Origin: Amycolatopsis alba DSM 44262
Lineage (GTDB): Bacteria; Actinomycetota; Actinomycetes; Mycobacteriales; Pseudonocardiaceae
Assembly (NCBI RefSeq): GCF_000384215.1
Contig: NZ_KB913032.1
Coordinates: forward strand, 7,277,605-7,341,604
Direction of reading: 5' to 3'
DNA: 64,000 bases
The position numbers and the translations under genes are program-made. The notes under the pieces are model-generated. The model made no database searches, was not told where the DNA came from, and saw only the letters and a program-made list of their open reading frames with translations. Shown here piece after piece: positions 1 through 7,931 of the stretch (its first letter is position 1; each line of letters begins with the position of its first letter).

Positions 1-19
1 TGACAGCTAGCTGATGTAG

Positions 20-45
20 TTGTTATAGCAAGTGTATAGCAGATA
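20..45 (+). promoter_or_regulatory. AT-rich promoter-like segment with a TATAGCA direct repeat
   Basis: In an otherwise GC-rich window this stretch carries TATAGCA twice, at 24-30 and 35-41. Either copy could act as a -10 element for the GntR gene, or the pair could be its autoregulatory operator. This is a weak call; the upstream part of the promoter may lie outside the window. Confidence 0.3.
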
Positions 46-55
46 TCCTTGGCTG

Positions 56-451
56 GTGTTGCTGACTCTCGACCTCGACAGCGAGGTTCCGATCTACCAG
101 CAGATCCGCGACCGGATCGTCGAAGCCGTCGCCGACGGTGAGCTGGTCGAGGGCGCTTCCCTGCCCTCCACCCGGCAGCTCGGCGCCGACCTCGGGATCA
201 ACTTCCACACCGTGAACAAGGCTTACGACCTGCTGCGGACGCAGGGGTTCATCCGGATCAACCGCAAGACCGGCGCCGTCGTCCGGCGGGACGCGGCCTC
301 CGGACCGGCGGAGGACGGTTACGCGGACGAGTGGCAGGAGCGCCTGCGCACCCTGCTCGCCGAGGCCGTCGCGCTCGGCCTGGGCCCGCGCGAGGTGACG
401 AGCCGGTGCGAAACCGTGCTGGACTCCTTCGCGGTGAGCAGCCGGCGATGA
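56..451 (+). CDS. GntR-family (YtrA subfamily) transcriptional regulator
   Basis: Short GntR-type repressor of about 131 residues. The N-terminal half is a winged helix: the EVPIYQQIRDRI segment, then PSTRQLGADLGINFHTVNKAYDLL (recognition region, described here in part) and a GFI wing. It lacks a large effector domain, the YtrA hallmark; the remaining C-terminal helix (YADEWQERLRTLLAEAVALG) serves dimerisation in this subfamily. The stop overlaps the next start (ATGA), so it is coupled to a DUF1648/DUF5808 membrane protein, a common actinobacterial pairing. The start is uncertain: GTG at 32, GTG at 56 or TTG at 59. Homologues begin close to the LTLDLDSEVPIY segment, which favours 56/59, and no clear Shine-Dalgarno is seen. 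The inducer and targets are unknown; autoregulation is usual. Confidence 0.85.
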   Translation: MLLTLDLDSEVPIYQQIRDRIVEAVADGELVEGASLPSTRQLGADLGINFHTVNKAYDLLRTQGFIRINRKTGAVVRRDAASGPAEDGYADEWQERLRTLLAEAVALGLGPREVTSRCETVLDSFAVSSRR

Positions 452-1476
452 TCTGGCCAGTTTGGCTGCGGCTGGCGCTGATCGCCTTCATCGCGGCCGC
501 CTTCGGCTCGGCACCCGCGCTGGCCCGGCCGACCCTCCCCTTCGGCGTCCGGATCCCCGCCGGGCGCACCGGAGAAGCCGTCATCACGCTCGTGCGCCGT
601 CGCTACAACCGGGGCATCGCCGCAGGTGCGGTCGTGGCCTGCGCCGTCGTTCTCACCGGCTGGACAACGAGAATCGACCTCGTCATCGCCGGTCTCGTCG
701 TGGCGTACTCCCTGTTCGGAAGCCTGGCGCATCGTTCGATCGCCACGGCGAAACGTGACGGCGACTGGTACGCCGGGACCCGGCAGGCGGTCGCCACCGA
801 CACCTCACTGCGCTCGGACCCGGTCCGTCCACAGTGGATCCTTCTGGCGCCCGCGGTGGCGCTGGCCGTCGTCACGGCCGTCATCGGCCTGGTCAAGAGC
901 ATGGCGAACTTCTCCACGGTCTTGGCACAGGTCCTCCTCGTCGTCCTGGTTCCGCTGCCGGCCATCGCCATCTCACGGGCACGCCCCGAGATCGACGCCG
1001 CACGGCCGTCGGGGTCGGCTTCGCGGTACCGGGAGTACCTGCACGGCGTGCTCAGCCTGCTGCTGGTCTCCGCCGGATGCGCCAACGCGACGCTGCTCGT
1101 CGTTTCGCTGCAACTGTGGGGTCTCGTCGAAACGACGGTGCCGGTCACGATCGTGGCCTACCTGCCGCTTCTCGCCGCCTTCATCGCGTGGATCGGCTTC
1201 TCCGTGCGGTCAGGCGACGCCGGGCACCGGCTGTCCCCCACCGCCGACGAACCCGAAAACCGGTACGAACAACGCGACGACGACCGCCACTGGTACGCGG
1301 CCGGGATGGTCTACCTGAACCGGAACGACCCGGCGCTGCTGGTGCACCGCCGGGTCGGGACCTACTGGACGCTCAACCTCGGGCATCCGATCGCCTGGCT
1401 GGTGCTCGCCGCGGTCGCCGTCGCCGGGGTGCTCGCCGGATTCGGCGTCGTGAACCTCCCGATCAAGGGCGGCTGA
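448..1476 (+). CDS. DUF1648/DUF5808 multi-pass membrane protein
   Basis: Predicted 342-residue integral membrane protein. Hydrophobic segments are visible near the N terminus (WLRLALIAFIAAAFG), after the DUF1648-like PFGVRIPAGR segment, and repeatedly to the C terminus. The C-terminal part holds the DUF5808 signature: HWYAAGMVYLNRNDPALLVHRR followed by TYWTLNLGHP. The ATG at 448 overlaps the GntR stop (ATGA), indicating translational coupling. Proteins of this kind are typically encoded beside YtrA-type regulators; their biochemical role is unknown. A longer in-frame reading begins upstream at 331, but it is the antiphase shadow of the regulator, so 448 is chosen. Confidence 0.85.
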   Translation: MIWPVWLRLALIAFIAAAFGSAPALARPTLPFGVRIPAGRTGEAVITLVRRRYNRGIAAGAVVACAVVLTGWTTRIDLVIAGLVVAYSLFGSLAHRSIATAKRDGDWYAGTRQAVATDTSLRSDPVRPQWILLAPAVALAVVTAVIGLVKSMANFSTVLAQVLLVVLVPLPAIAISRARPEIDAARPSGSASRYREYLHGVLSLLLVSAGCANATLLVVSLQLWGLVETTVPVTIVAYLPLLAAFIAWIGFSVRSGDAGHRLSPTADEPENRYEQRDDDRHWYAAGMVYLNRNDPALLVHRRVGTYWTLNLGHPIAWLVLAAVAVAGVLAGFGVVNLPIKGG

Positions 1477-1503
1477 CAGTATCCTGGCCACGGGTGAGGG
1501 TTC

Positions 1504-1785
1504 ATGGCCGTGGTGCCGGACTTCGTGGGGAAGCAAGCGCTCGATGCCTGGCTGTCCGGGTACGACGCGGGCCTCATGCTGCAAGGCTCCGATCCTGACA
1601 GCCCGCATCCACTCCTGAACGGCGTGGTCGTCGCGCAGTTGCCCGCGCCGGGAACGCGCCTGCCGCGCTGGAGCGTGGTGATCGTCTGGATTGCCGGAGG
1701 CGGCGACCCCGCCGGCGTGCGCGAACCGCGGCGTCCGCTGCCGGACCACCTCGAAGACCAGGGCGAGCCTGATCACCGGGTGTGA
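1504..1785 (+). CDS. Small PASTA-domain protein
   Basis: 93-residue soluble protein. Residues about 2-65 read as a single PASTA domain: VVPDFVGKQALDAWL at the start, GVVVAQLPAPGTRLPRWSVVIVWI at the end, with the usual Q-x-P-x-x-G turn. PASTA domains usually bind muropeptides or beta-lactams as parts of serine/threonine kinases or penicillin-binding proteins. Here the domain is alone, with no signal peptide or membrane segment, so a cytoplasmic partner role is possible but unproven. The C-terminal 28 residues are charged and probably disordered. The gene follows the membrane protein by 27 bp. Confidence 0.7.
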   Translation: MAVVPDFVGKQALDAWLSGYDAGLMLQGSDPDSPHPLLNGVVVAQLPAPGTRLPRWSVVIVWIAGGGDPAGVREPRRPLPDHLEDQGEPDHRV

Positions 1786-1820
1786 TCAGAGGTGCCCGAG
1801 CCGCTCGTTACCCTGATGCA

Positions 1821-2198
1821 ATGACGTCGCACAAAACCCCTCAAACGATGAAGCCCGCGACAGCGGCGAAGAAGCTGGGTGTGTACCTCGAGGCCACCCC
1901 GGCGGAGTTCCAGGAGGGTGTCGTCTCCCGCGACGAGCTGAACGCGCTGCAGACCGAGCCGCCCGAGTGGCTGCGGGAGCTGCGCCGCAACGGCCCGCAC
2001 CCGCGTCCGGTCATCGCGGCGAAGCTGGGTATCTCCATCAGCGGCCTGGCGCGGGGCGGGATCACCGACGCCCTCACCACCGAACAGATCGACGCGGTCA
2101 AGACCGAAGACCCCGACTGGCTGAAGCGGGAGCGCGAGACGCAGGCCGAGGTCCGCAAGGAAGAAGCGCGGCTGAAGGCCACCCGCACCGAGAGCTAA
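1821..2198 (+). CDS. DUF5997 family protein
   Basis: 125-residue soluble protein recognised as DUF5997: PATAAKKLGVYLEATP near the N terminus, then EWLRELRRNGPHPRPVIAAKLG and a Lys/Glu-rich C-terminal helix. Function unknown. It typically lies convergent to a LysR-type substrate-binding-domain protein, as here; the two stop codons overlap (2195-2198). ATG at 1821 is chosen because it opens the conserved region; upstream in-frame residues have no family support. Confidence 0.85.
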   Translation: MTSHKTPQTMKPATAAKKLGVYLEATPAEFQEGVVSRDELNALQTEPPEWLRELRRNGPHPRPVIAAKLGISISGLARGGITDALTTEQIDAVKTEDPDWLKRERETQAEVRKEEARLKATRTES

Positions 2199-2941
2199 CC
2201 GCGGCGACGGCGCTTCCCGCCCTTGGGAGCGCCGCCGCGCTGCCCGGCCTGCGGCTTCCGGCCGCCGGCCTGGGGGCGCTTGGGCTTCACCGGGGCCTTC
2301 TTCGCCGGTGCCTGCTTTTCCTGGGGTTGCTGCCGCCCGCGGGTGCTGTTGACGGTCCGGCCACGGACGATCCCGATGAACTGCTCCATCAGGTCGCTGT
2401 TCTCCTCGTCCGGCCAGGACAACGCAACGCCCGACTCGGGTGTGCCGGAGATCGGGCGGTAGGTCAGATCACGCCGGTGGTGCAACCGCGCGAGGGACTG
2501 CGGGACCACGAGGAGCCCGACCCCGGCGGCGACCAGTTCGATGGCGTCCGCCGTGGTGGCGGGGCGCTCCAGCGCGGGTTTCCCCGGCGGCCGGTCCCAG
2601 TCCAGGGTGTCGTCGAGCGGATGCAGCACGACGTCGTCGGCGATGTCGTCGACGGAGACCTCGTCCGCGGCGGCGACCAGGTGATCCTTGGGGACGACCA
2701 CCACGGTCGTCTCGGTGTAGAGCGGGATCGCGTGCAGGCCATCGCGGTCGATCGGGAGACGCAGCAGGACGGCGTCCACCTCGCGGTCGCGGACGAGCGC
2801 CGCGGCGTCGGCGGCGGTCGTCTGGACGAGGTCGAGCGGGACGTCGGGCGACCGCTCGGCCCAGATCCGGACCCACTTCGAGGGCGTCACGCCGGGGACG
2901 TACGCGAGCTTGAAGGAGGCGGGGGTTTCCGGGCCGGTCAT
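2195..2941 (-). CDS. LysR-type substrate-binding-domain protein without HTH
   Basis: 248-residue protein. It starts directly in the LysR effector fold (FKLAYVPGVTPSKWVRIWAER, DLVQTTAADAAALVRDREVDAVLLRLP), so it lacks the N-terminal DNA-binding helix-turn-helix of true LysR regulators. It ends in a basic low-complexity tail rich in Lys, Gln, Gly and Arg from about residue 190, which could bind nucleic acid. It may be a ligand-binding modulator rather than a classical regulator. ATG at 2941 is preferred over an upstream in-frame codon at 3001, which would add 20 non-conserved residues. Confidence 0.8.
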   Translation of the reverse strand: MTGPETPASFKLAYVPGVTPSKWVRIWAERSPDVPLDLVQTTAADAAALVRDREVDAVLLRLPIDRDGLHAIPLYTETTVVVVPKDHLVAAADEVSVDDIADDVVLHPLDDTLDWDRPPGKPALERPATTADAIELVAAGVGLLVVPQSLARLHHRRDLTYRPISGTPESGVALSWPDEENSDLMEQFIGIVRGRTVNSTRGRQQPQEKQAPAKKAPVKPKRPQAGGRKPQAGQRGGAPKGGKRRRRG

Positions 2942-3078
2942 GCGGGCAAGGTTACCGGGAGTATCTGCTGAGCACGCCGGGGCCGGTCCTCGTGAGCCCA
3001 TCGGCCCTAGTGCGACGAATGGCGATTAGGGTCTTTCAGCCGTCCTGTCGGGGTGACCGCCACAGCCCGCTGGACAGC

Positions 3079-3131
3079 GTTGTGAAAGCCACTTTCGCAA
3101 CCTTCACCGTTGCGAAAGTGGCTTTCACAAC
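3079..3131. repeat. Nested palindromic repeat, copy 1 (23-bp arms, 7-nt loop)
   Basis: Perfect inverted repeat: arms 3079-3101 and 3109-3131 with loop 3102-3108. Each arm is itself nearly palindromic around CCA/TGG (GTTGTGAAAG-CCA-CTTTCGCAAC). The same architecture recurs at 50809, 50931 and 59003. The element lies between the GH2 stop and the DUF5997-linked LysR-type gene, outside coding sequence. It resembles REP/BIME-type elements or an intergenic terminator. Confidence 0.9.
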
Positions 3132-3146
3132 ACCAGCTCCACCCGG

Positions 3147-3201
3147 TGTCTCCTGCGCCACGCTGGAGACGCTCAATGTCTCGGGCGTGGCGCTCGAGAC
3201 A
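3147..3201. repeat. Second palindromic element, GTCTC/GAGAC family
   Basis: Inverted repeat with arms of about 24 bp at 3147-3170 and 3177-3201 around a 6-nt spacer; a few mismatches. Each arm also folds on itself (GTCTC...GAGAC ends around GCGCCACG/CGTGGCGC). It starts 15 bp from the preceding palindrome and ends 10 bp from the GH2 stop, so it could terminate GH2 transcription. Confidence 0.75.
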
Positions 3202-3210
3202 TCGTCCCTG

Positions 3211-5934
3211 CTACGGAGCCCAAGCTGCGGAGACCGCCCAGGTGACGTCCTGGTCGTACGAGACCGGGTTGTCGAACGGGTGACCACCGCCGCTGGCGGC
3301 GACGAAGACCTCCTCGGCGTAGTGCCGCATGTTCGTGCCCAGTTCGTTCACGGACGCGAGCCGCACCCCACCGGCACCGGGCTGGGCGCAGAAGGTCGCG
3401 TCCTTCCGGAACAGGTCGGTGTTGTCGTTGGCGCCCAGCCGCACCCGGAAGTCCGCGTGCCGCAGGAACTGGCCCGGATAGTTGCGCGCCTCCAAGGAGT
3501 AGCACGACGGATCCGCGAGACCGCGCCGGACGACGAACGTCGCGTCCGCCTTCAGCAGCGCCGGGCTCGACGCGTTCACCACGTCCGTCCGCGCGAGGCC
3601 GTCACGGTGCCGCAGGAAACGATCCGTGAAGCCGGGTGTGGTCACCTTGAACGACCGTGTCTGGTCCAGCGGCAGGTCGGCGCCGCTGCGCCAGAGCGGG
3701 ACAGAGGCCGCCCACGTCGTGTCCTCCGCGAAGCTCGTTGGCGTGTCCCACGGGTTCGCCCCGCCGCTGCGCGCGAGGTAGACGGTCTCGGCGTAGTGGC
3801 GGATGTAGGCGCCACGCTGGTTGAACGACTCCAGTGCCGTCCCACCGGCGCCTTCCCGAGCGCAGAAGGTCGCGTCCCCGGCGAACAGGGCCGAGCCGTC
3901 GTTGGCGTCCTTGCGGATCCGCGACGACGTGTGCCGCAGGAACTGGCCCGGATAGTTCCGCGACTCGAACGACAGGCACGACGCGTCGGCCAGCCCCTGC
4001 CGGACCCAGAAAGTCGCGTCCTTCTTGGCGAGATCCGAGCTGCCTTCACCGAGGACGTCCGTCCTGACGAAGTCGTCCTGGTGCCGCAGATAGCGATCCG
4101 TGTAGCCCGCCGTGGTGACTCGCAGTGAAATCGGCTCGCCCCGGCCCACCTCGGTGCCCTTGGCGATGGCGAGCACCTTCTGGTTGATCTCGCGCACCCG
4201 CGCTTCGGTCATCTTCAGCACGCGGCGGTCGTAGGTGTAGAAGCCGTTGACCTCGTTCTCGACGTCATACGGCTCGGTGTAGACCGACGCGGAAAGCCCG
4301 CGGCCGTGCACCATCCGCCCGACCTGCTTGGTGATCTCCACGTACCGGTTCGTCAGCGACGTCTCGTCCGGATACAGCGCGCCGTACGCGAACCCCTTGC
4401 CAGGTTCCCATTCGTGCCCGGTGACGGTTCGGCCGAGGCCGCCGTACTCCCCCAGCACCGCGACCCGTTTCGCGTCGGGTTGCCTGGTGCCGGTCGAGAC
4501 CTGGTACGCGTGGTCGTCGATCACGTCGCCGTTGCCAGGATCCGGATCGGACACACAGCAGTTGGACCCCGAGTTGTGGTTGATCAGCCGGGTGTCGTCG
4601 ATCGAGCGGACCAGATCGACGATCCGGCCCGCGTCGTACTCGCCCCAGCCTTCGTTGAACGGCACCCACTGCACGATCGAGGTGATGCTCTTGTGCTGAT
4701 CGATCATCCGGCGCAGTTCGGATTCGTAGTTCACGTGCCCGTTCGGGACTTCGTCGACCGAGTCGAGGGCGGGCATGTCCTGCCAGACCATCAGCCCGAG
4801 CTTGTCGGCGTGGTAGAACCACCGCGCCGGTTCGACCTTGATGTGCTTGCGGACCATGTTGAAGCCCAGTGCCTTCTGGCGTTCGAGGTCGAACCGCAGC
4901 GCCTCGTCGGTCGGCGCGGTGTAGATGCCGTCCGGCCAGTACCCCTGGTCCAGCGTGCCGATCTGGAAGACGAACTTGCCGTTCAGCAGCGGCCGCATCA
5001 CGCCGCCGACCATCGCCTTGCCCAGCGAGCGCATGCCGAAGTAGCCGGTGACGACGTCGCCTCCGGGCAGGCGCACCCGCAGGTCGTAGAGGAACGGATC
5101 GTCCGGTGACCACAGCCGCGCGTTCGGCACCGGGACCCGCAGGTGTGCTCCGACGGCACCGGTGGCGGTGCCGACCACCTGACCGCCCGAGAGCACTTCG
5201 GCGGTCGCCTGCTGACCGGCCGTACCCTGGACGACGAGGTCGAGCGCGCCACCGGGGACGTCGGGGGTGGTGTCGAGCCGGGTGATGTTCTCGGCCCGGA
5301 CCGGTTCCAGCCAGACGGTCTGCCAGATCCCGGAAGACGCCGTGTAGAAGATGCCGCTGGGTGTCTTGCGCTGCTTCCCGACCGGGTAGCGGCTGCCGTC
5401 GACCGGCGACGCGACGCCGACGACGATCTCGTTCTCCCCCGCCTTGAGCGCCGGGGTGATGTCGAAGGAGAAGGCGTCGAAGCCTCCGGTGTGACTGCCG
5501 ATCGACGTCCCGTTGACCCAGACCCTGGTCTCCCAGGTGACGGCGCCGAAGTTGAGCTTCACCCTGCGACCGTCCCAAGTGGACGGAACGGTGAACGTCC
5601 GGCGGTAGAACATGTTGTCCTCATGCCGTTTGATCCCCGAAAGCATCGACTCGATCGGGTAAGGCACCAGGACGTTCTCGCTCAGCGGCCGCCCGATCGG
5701 TGGCGAGTTCAGGTTCGGCGCACCGGTGAACCCCCAGGTCCCGTTGAGATTGAGCCATTCCGAACGCACCAGCTGCGGGCGGGGGTACTCGGGCAGCGCG
5801 TTGGACGGCGAGACCTGGTTCGTCCATGGTGTCGGTAGCGGGACGGGGGCGGCTTGGGCGACGGGGACGAGTGTCGTCGCGGCGGCCAGCAGACCGGCCA
5901 CGACGCTCAGGGCGCGCGCGGTTCTTCGGTGCAT
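3211..5934 (-). CDS. Secreted GH2 glycoside hydrolase with two AbfB (CBM42-type) domains
   Basis: 907 residues. A Sec signal peptide ends near the VAQAAP segment (about 29). Then come a GH2 jelly-roll sugar-binding domain (about 55-210, with GIWQTVWLEP), an Ig-like domain, and a TIM barrel from about 310. The putative acid/base is E428 (PFNEGW) and the putative nucleophile E496 (VLGEYGG). Two tandem AbfB-type beta-trefoils follow (about 615-760 and 770-907); each carries a YLRH/FLRH...NYPGQFLRH pattern and ends in DxTW. AbfB modules bind arabinofuranose side chains. The ATG at 5934 lies 9 bp after the permease stop, making this the last gene of the sugar ABC operon. Substrate is inferred: a furanoside (arabino- or galactofuranoside) fits both the CBMs and the transporter. 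A beta-galactosidase or beta-glucuronidase assignment cannot be excluded. Confidence 0.85.
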   Translation of the reverse strand: MHRRTARALSVVAGLLAAATTLVPVAQAAPVPLPTPWTNQVSPSNALPEYPRPQLVRSEWLNLNGTWGFTGAPNLNSPPIGRPLSENVLVPYPIESMLSGIKRHEDNMFYRRTFTVPSTWDGRRVKLNFGAVTWETRVWVNGTSIGSHTGGFDAFSFDITPALKAGENEIVVGVASPVDGSRYPVGKQRKTPSGIFYTASSGIWQTVWLEPVRAENITRLDTTPDVPGGALDLVVQGTAGQQATAEVLSGGQVVGTATGAVGAHLRVPVPNARLWSPDDPFLYDLRVRLPGGDVVTGYFGMRSLGKAMVGGVMRPLLNGKFVFQIGTLDQGYWPDGIYTAPTDEALRFDLERQKALGFNMVRKHIKVEPARWFYHADKLGLMVWQDMPALDSVDEVPNGHVNYESELRRMIDQHKSITSIVQWVPFNEGWGEYDAGRIVDLVRSIDDTRLINHNSGSNCCVSDPDPGNGDVIDDHAYQVSTGTRQPDAKRVAVLGEYGGLGRTVTGHEWEPGKGFAYGALYPDETSLTNRYVEITKQVGRMVHGRGLSASVYTEPYDVENEVNGFYTYDRRVLKMTEARVREINQKVLAIAKGTEVGRGEPISLRVTTAGYTDRYLRHQDDFVRTDVLGEGSSDLAKKDATFWVRQGLADASCLSFESRNYPGQFLRHTSSRIRKDANDGSALFAGDATFCAREGAGGTALESFNQRGAYIRHYAETVYLARSGGANPWDTPTSFAEDTTWAASVPLWRSGADLPLDQTRSFKVTTPGFTDRFLRHRDGLARTDVVNASSPALLKADATFVVRRGLADPSCYSLEARNYPGQFLRHADFRVRLGANDNTDLFRKDATFCAQPGAGGVRLASVNELGTNMRHYAEEVFVAASGGGHPFDNPVSYDQDVTWAVSAAWAP

Positions 5935-5943
5935 GCGATCTCC

Positions 5944-6936
5944 CTATCTCCGGGTGGTCGTGCGGGCCAGCGACCGCTGCAGGACAACGACCACCAAGAG
6001 GAACGCACCGCTGACCACCGACTGGTAGTTGCTGTCGAGAGTTCCTATCTGGTTGATGACGTTCTGGATGACCGTTCGGATGCCCACCCCGATGACCGTT
6101 CCGAGAATCGTGCCCATCCCGCCGGTCAGCAGGGTGCCGCCGATGACGACGACGGAGATGGCGTCCAGTTCGAGGCCGACGCCGATCACCGTGACACCGG
6201 ATTGCAGATAGGCCGCGGTGAGTGCGCCCGCGAGGCCGGAAAGGACACCGCTCATGACGTAGACGGTGACCTTGGTGCGCGCCACCGGCAGTCCCATCAG
6301 TTTCGCGGACTGCTCCGAGCCGCCGGTCGCGAAGACCGACTGCCCGAACCGGGTCCGCCGCAGCATGAGCCCGCCGATCAGGCACAGCGCCGCCGCGATG
6401 AACACCGGGTAGCCGAACCCGAAGAGCGTGCCGCGCCCGAGTTCGACGAACGCCTCGCCCTCGGGGATCTTGTACGTCGTCGCGCCCTCGGTGGTGATCG
6501 CGAGCAGCAGCCCGCGGGCGAACAGCAACGTCGCCAGCGTGACGATGAACGGCGCCATCCCGGTCTTCGCGACGAGAAGCCCGTTGATCAGGCCGATCAG
6601 CCCGCACACCGCCAACGGCAGCAGCAACGCGACGAGGAAACCCCACTGCGACCCGTAGGCGGCGAGGACCCCGCCGAGCGCGTAGACCGAACCCACCGAG
6701 AGGTCGATCCCGCCGGTGATGATCACGAACGTCATGCCGAGCGCGATGATCGCGAGGAACGAGCTCTGCAACGCGATGTCGCGCAGGTTGTCCAGGCTGC
6801 CGAAGCGCGGGAACAGCAGCCACGCGACGGCGACCATGAGCACCAGCGCGATCGCCGCGCCTTGTTTCTGCAGGACCCCGGTCATCAGCTCGCGCCGGGT
6901 GGAATCCTGCGCGGCCATCGTGGGCGCCGCGGTCAT
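5944..6936 (-). CDS. Sugar ABC transporter permease (YjfF-like)
   Basis: 330-residue permease of the ribose/galactofuranose branch (BPD_transp_2). Multiple hydrophobic helices are visible, with the family signatures ALGMTFVIITGGIDLSVGSV and AISVVVIGGTLLTGGMGTILGT. Start ATG at 6936 overlaps the stop of the preceding permease gene (ATGA); the frame stays open far upstream only as a shadow. With the partner permease it should form the heterodimeric membrane channel, as YtfT/YjfF do in the E. coli galactofuranose system. Confidence 0.9.
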   Translation of the reverse strand: MTAAPTMAAQDSTRRELMTGVLQKQGAAIALVLMVAVAWLLFPRFGSLDNLRDIALQSSFLAIIALGMTFVIITGGIDLSVGSVYALGGVLAAYGSQWGFLVALLLPLAVCGLIGLINGLLVAKTGMAPFIVTLATLLFARGLLLAITTEGATTYKIPEGEAFVELGRGTLFGFGYPVFIAAALCLIGGLMLRRTRFGQSVFATGGSEQSAKLMGLPVARTKVTVYVMSGVLSGLAGALTAAYLQSGVTVIGVGLELDAISVVVIGGTLLTGGMGTILGTVIGVGIRTVIQNVINQIGTLDSNYQSVVSGAFLLVVVVLQRSLARTTTRR

Positions 6937-7931
6937 CGGCTGCTCCGTTCCCGTGCGACGTACACCGCGCCGACGATGATCGCGGCCTGGATCATCTGCG
7001 CGGTCGAATCCGGCAGGTTGTGCTTGATGAGCGTGGCGCGGACGAGCTGCATGAGCAGGACACCCATCACCGTGCCGAGGATGCGGACGCGGCCGCCGGT
7101 CAGCGGGGTGCCGCCGACCACGACCGCGGTGATCGCGGACAGTTCCATCAGCAGCCCGGCGTCCGCGGGGTCGCCGGCGCCGAGCCGGGCGGTGGAGAGC
7201 ACCCCGGCCAGCGCCGCGAGGAGCCCGCAGATCGCGTAGACGCCGATGAGGACACGGTTGACCGGCAGTCCGGCGAGCACACTGGCCCGGCGGTTGCCGC
7301 CGATCGCGACCAGCCGCCTGCCGAACGCCGTCTTCCCGACCAGCGCCGCCATCAGCACGGCCAGGACGGCCGCGATGAGCACGCTCACCGGGATCCCGAG
7401 CACTTCGCCGGTACCCAGCGCCAGGAAGCCCGGATCGTGCAGCTGGACGAGCTGACCGTCGGCGAGCACCAGCGCGAGCCCGCGCCCGCCGACGAGCAAG
7501 GCGAGTGTCGCCACGATCGGCTGGATCCCGATCCTGGCCACGAGGACACCGTTCAGCGTCCCGGCGGCCAGCCCGGCCGCGAGCGCGATGGCGACCGCGG
7601 GCAGCGTCCCGGCACCGAGGTACAACGGGATGATCGCCGCCGACAGCGCCATCACCGCACCCACCGACAGGTCGACGCCCTCGGTGCCGATGACCAGCGC
7701 CATCCCGAGCGCGACCACCAGCACCGGCGCGGCCTGGATGAGCTGGGTCCGGAAGTTGCCGACGGTCAGGAAGTTCGCGGTGAAACCGATGTTGAACAGC
7801 ACGAGCGCGACGACGGCGACGTACACGCCGTACTCCTGGAGCCACCGGGCCACCTTCGTCCGGTCCACCGTTTTCGCCGTGTCCGTCATGGTGGTTCCCG
7901 GTTCCTCTGTTCTCCGCTGGGTGCTGGTCAT
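6933..7931 (-). CDS. Sugar ABC transporter permease (YtfT-like)
   Basis: 332-residue BPD_transp_2 permease. Signatures: ALGMALVIGTEGVDLSVGAVMAL and AITAVVVGGTPLTGGRVRILGT. The ATG at 7931 overlaps the ATPase stop and the gene's own stop overlaps the next permease start, so all four genes are translationally coupled. Two distinct permeases in one operon are more typical of the YtfQRT-YjfF (galactofuranose) type than of the RbsABC type, which uses one. Confidence 0.9.
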   Translation of the reverse strand: MTSTQRRTEEPGTTMTDTAKTVDRTKVARWLQEYGVYVAVVALVLFNIGFTANFLTVGNFRTQLIQAAPVLVVALGMALVIGTEGVDLSVGAVMALSAAIIPLYLGAGTLPAVAIALAAGLAAGTLNGVLVARIGIQPIVATLALLVGGRGLALVLADGQLVQLHDPGFLALGTGEVLGIPVSVLIAAVLAVLMAALVGKTAFGRRLVAIGGNRRASVLAGLPVNRVLIGVYAICGLLAALAGVLSTARLGAGDPADAGLLMELSAITAVVVGGTPLTGGRVRILGTVMGVLLMQLVRATLIKHNLPDSTAQMIQAAIIVGAVYVARERSSR

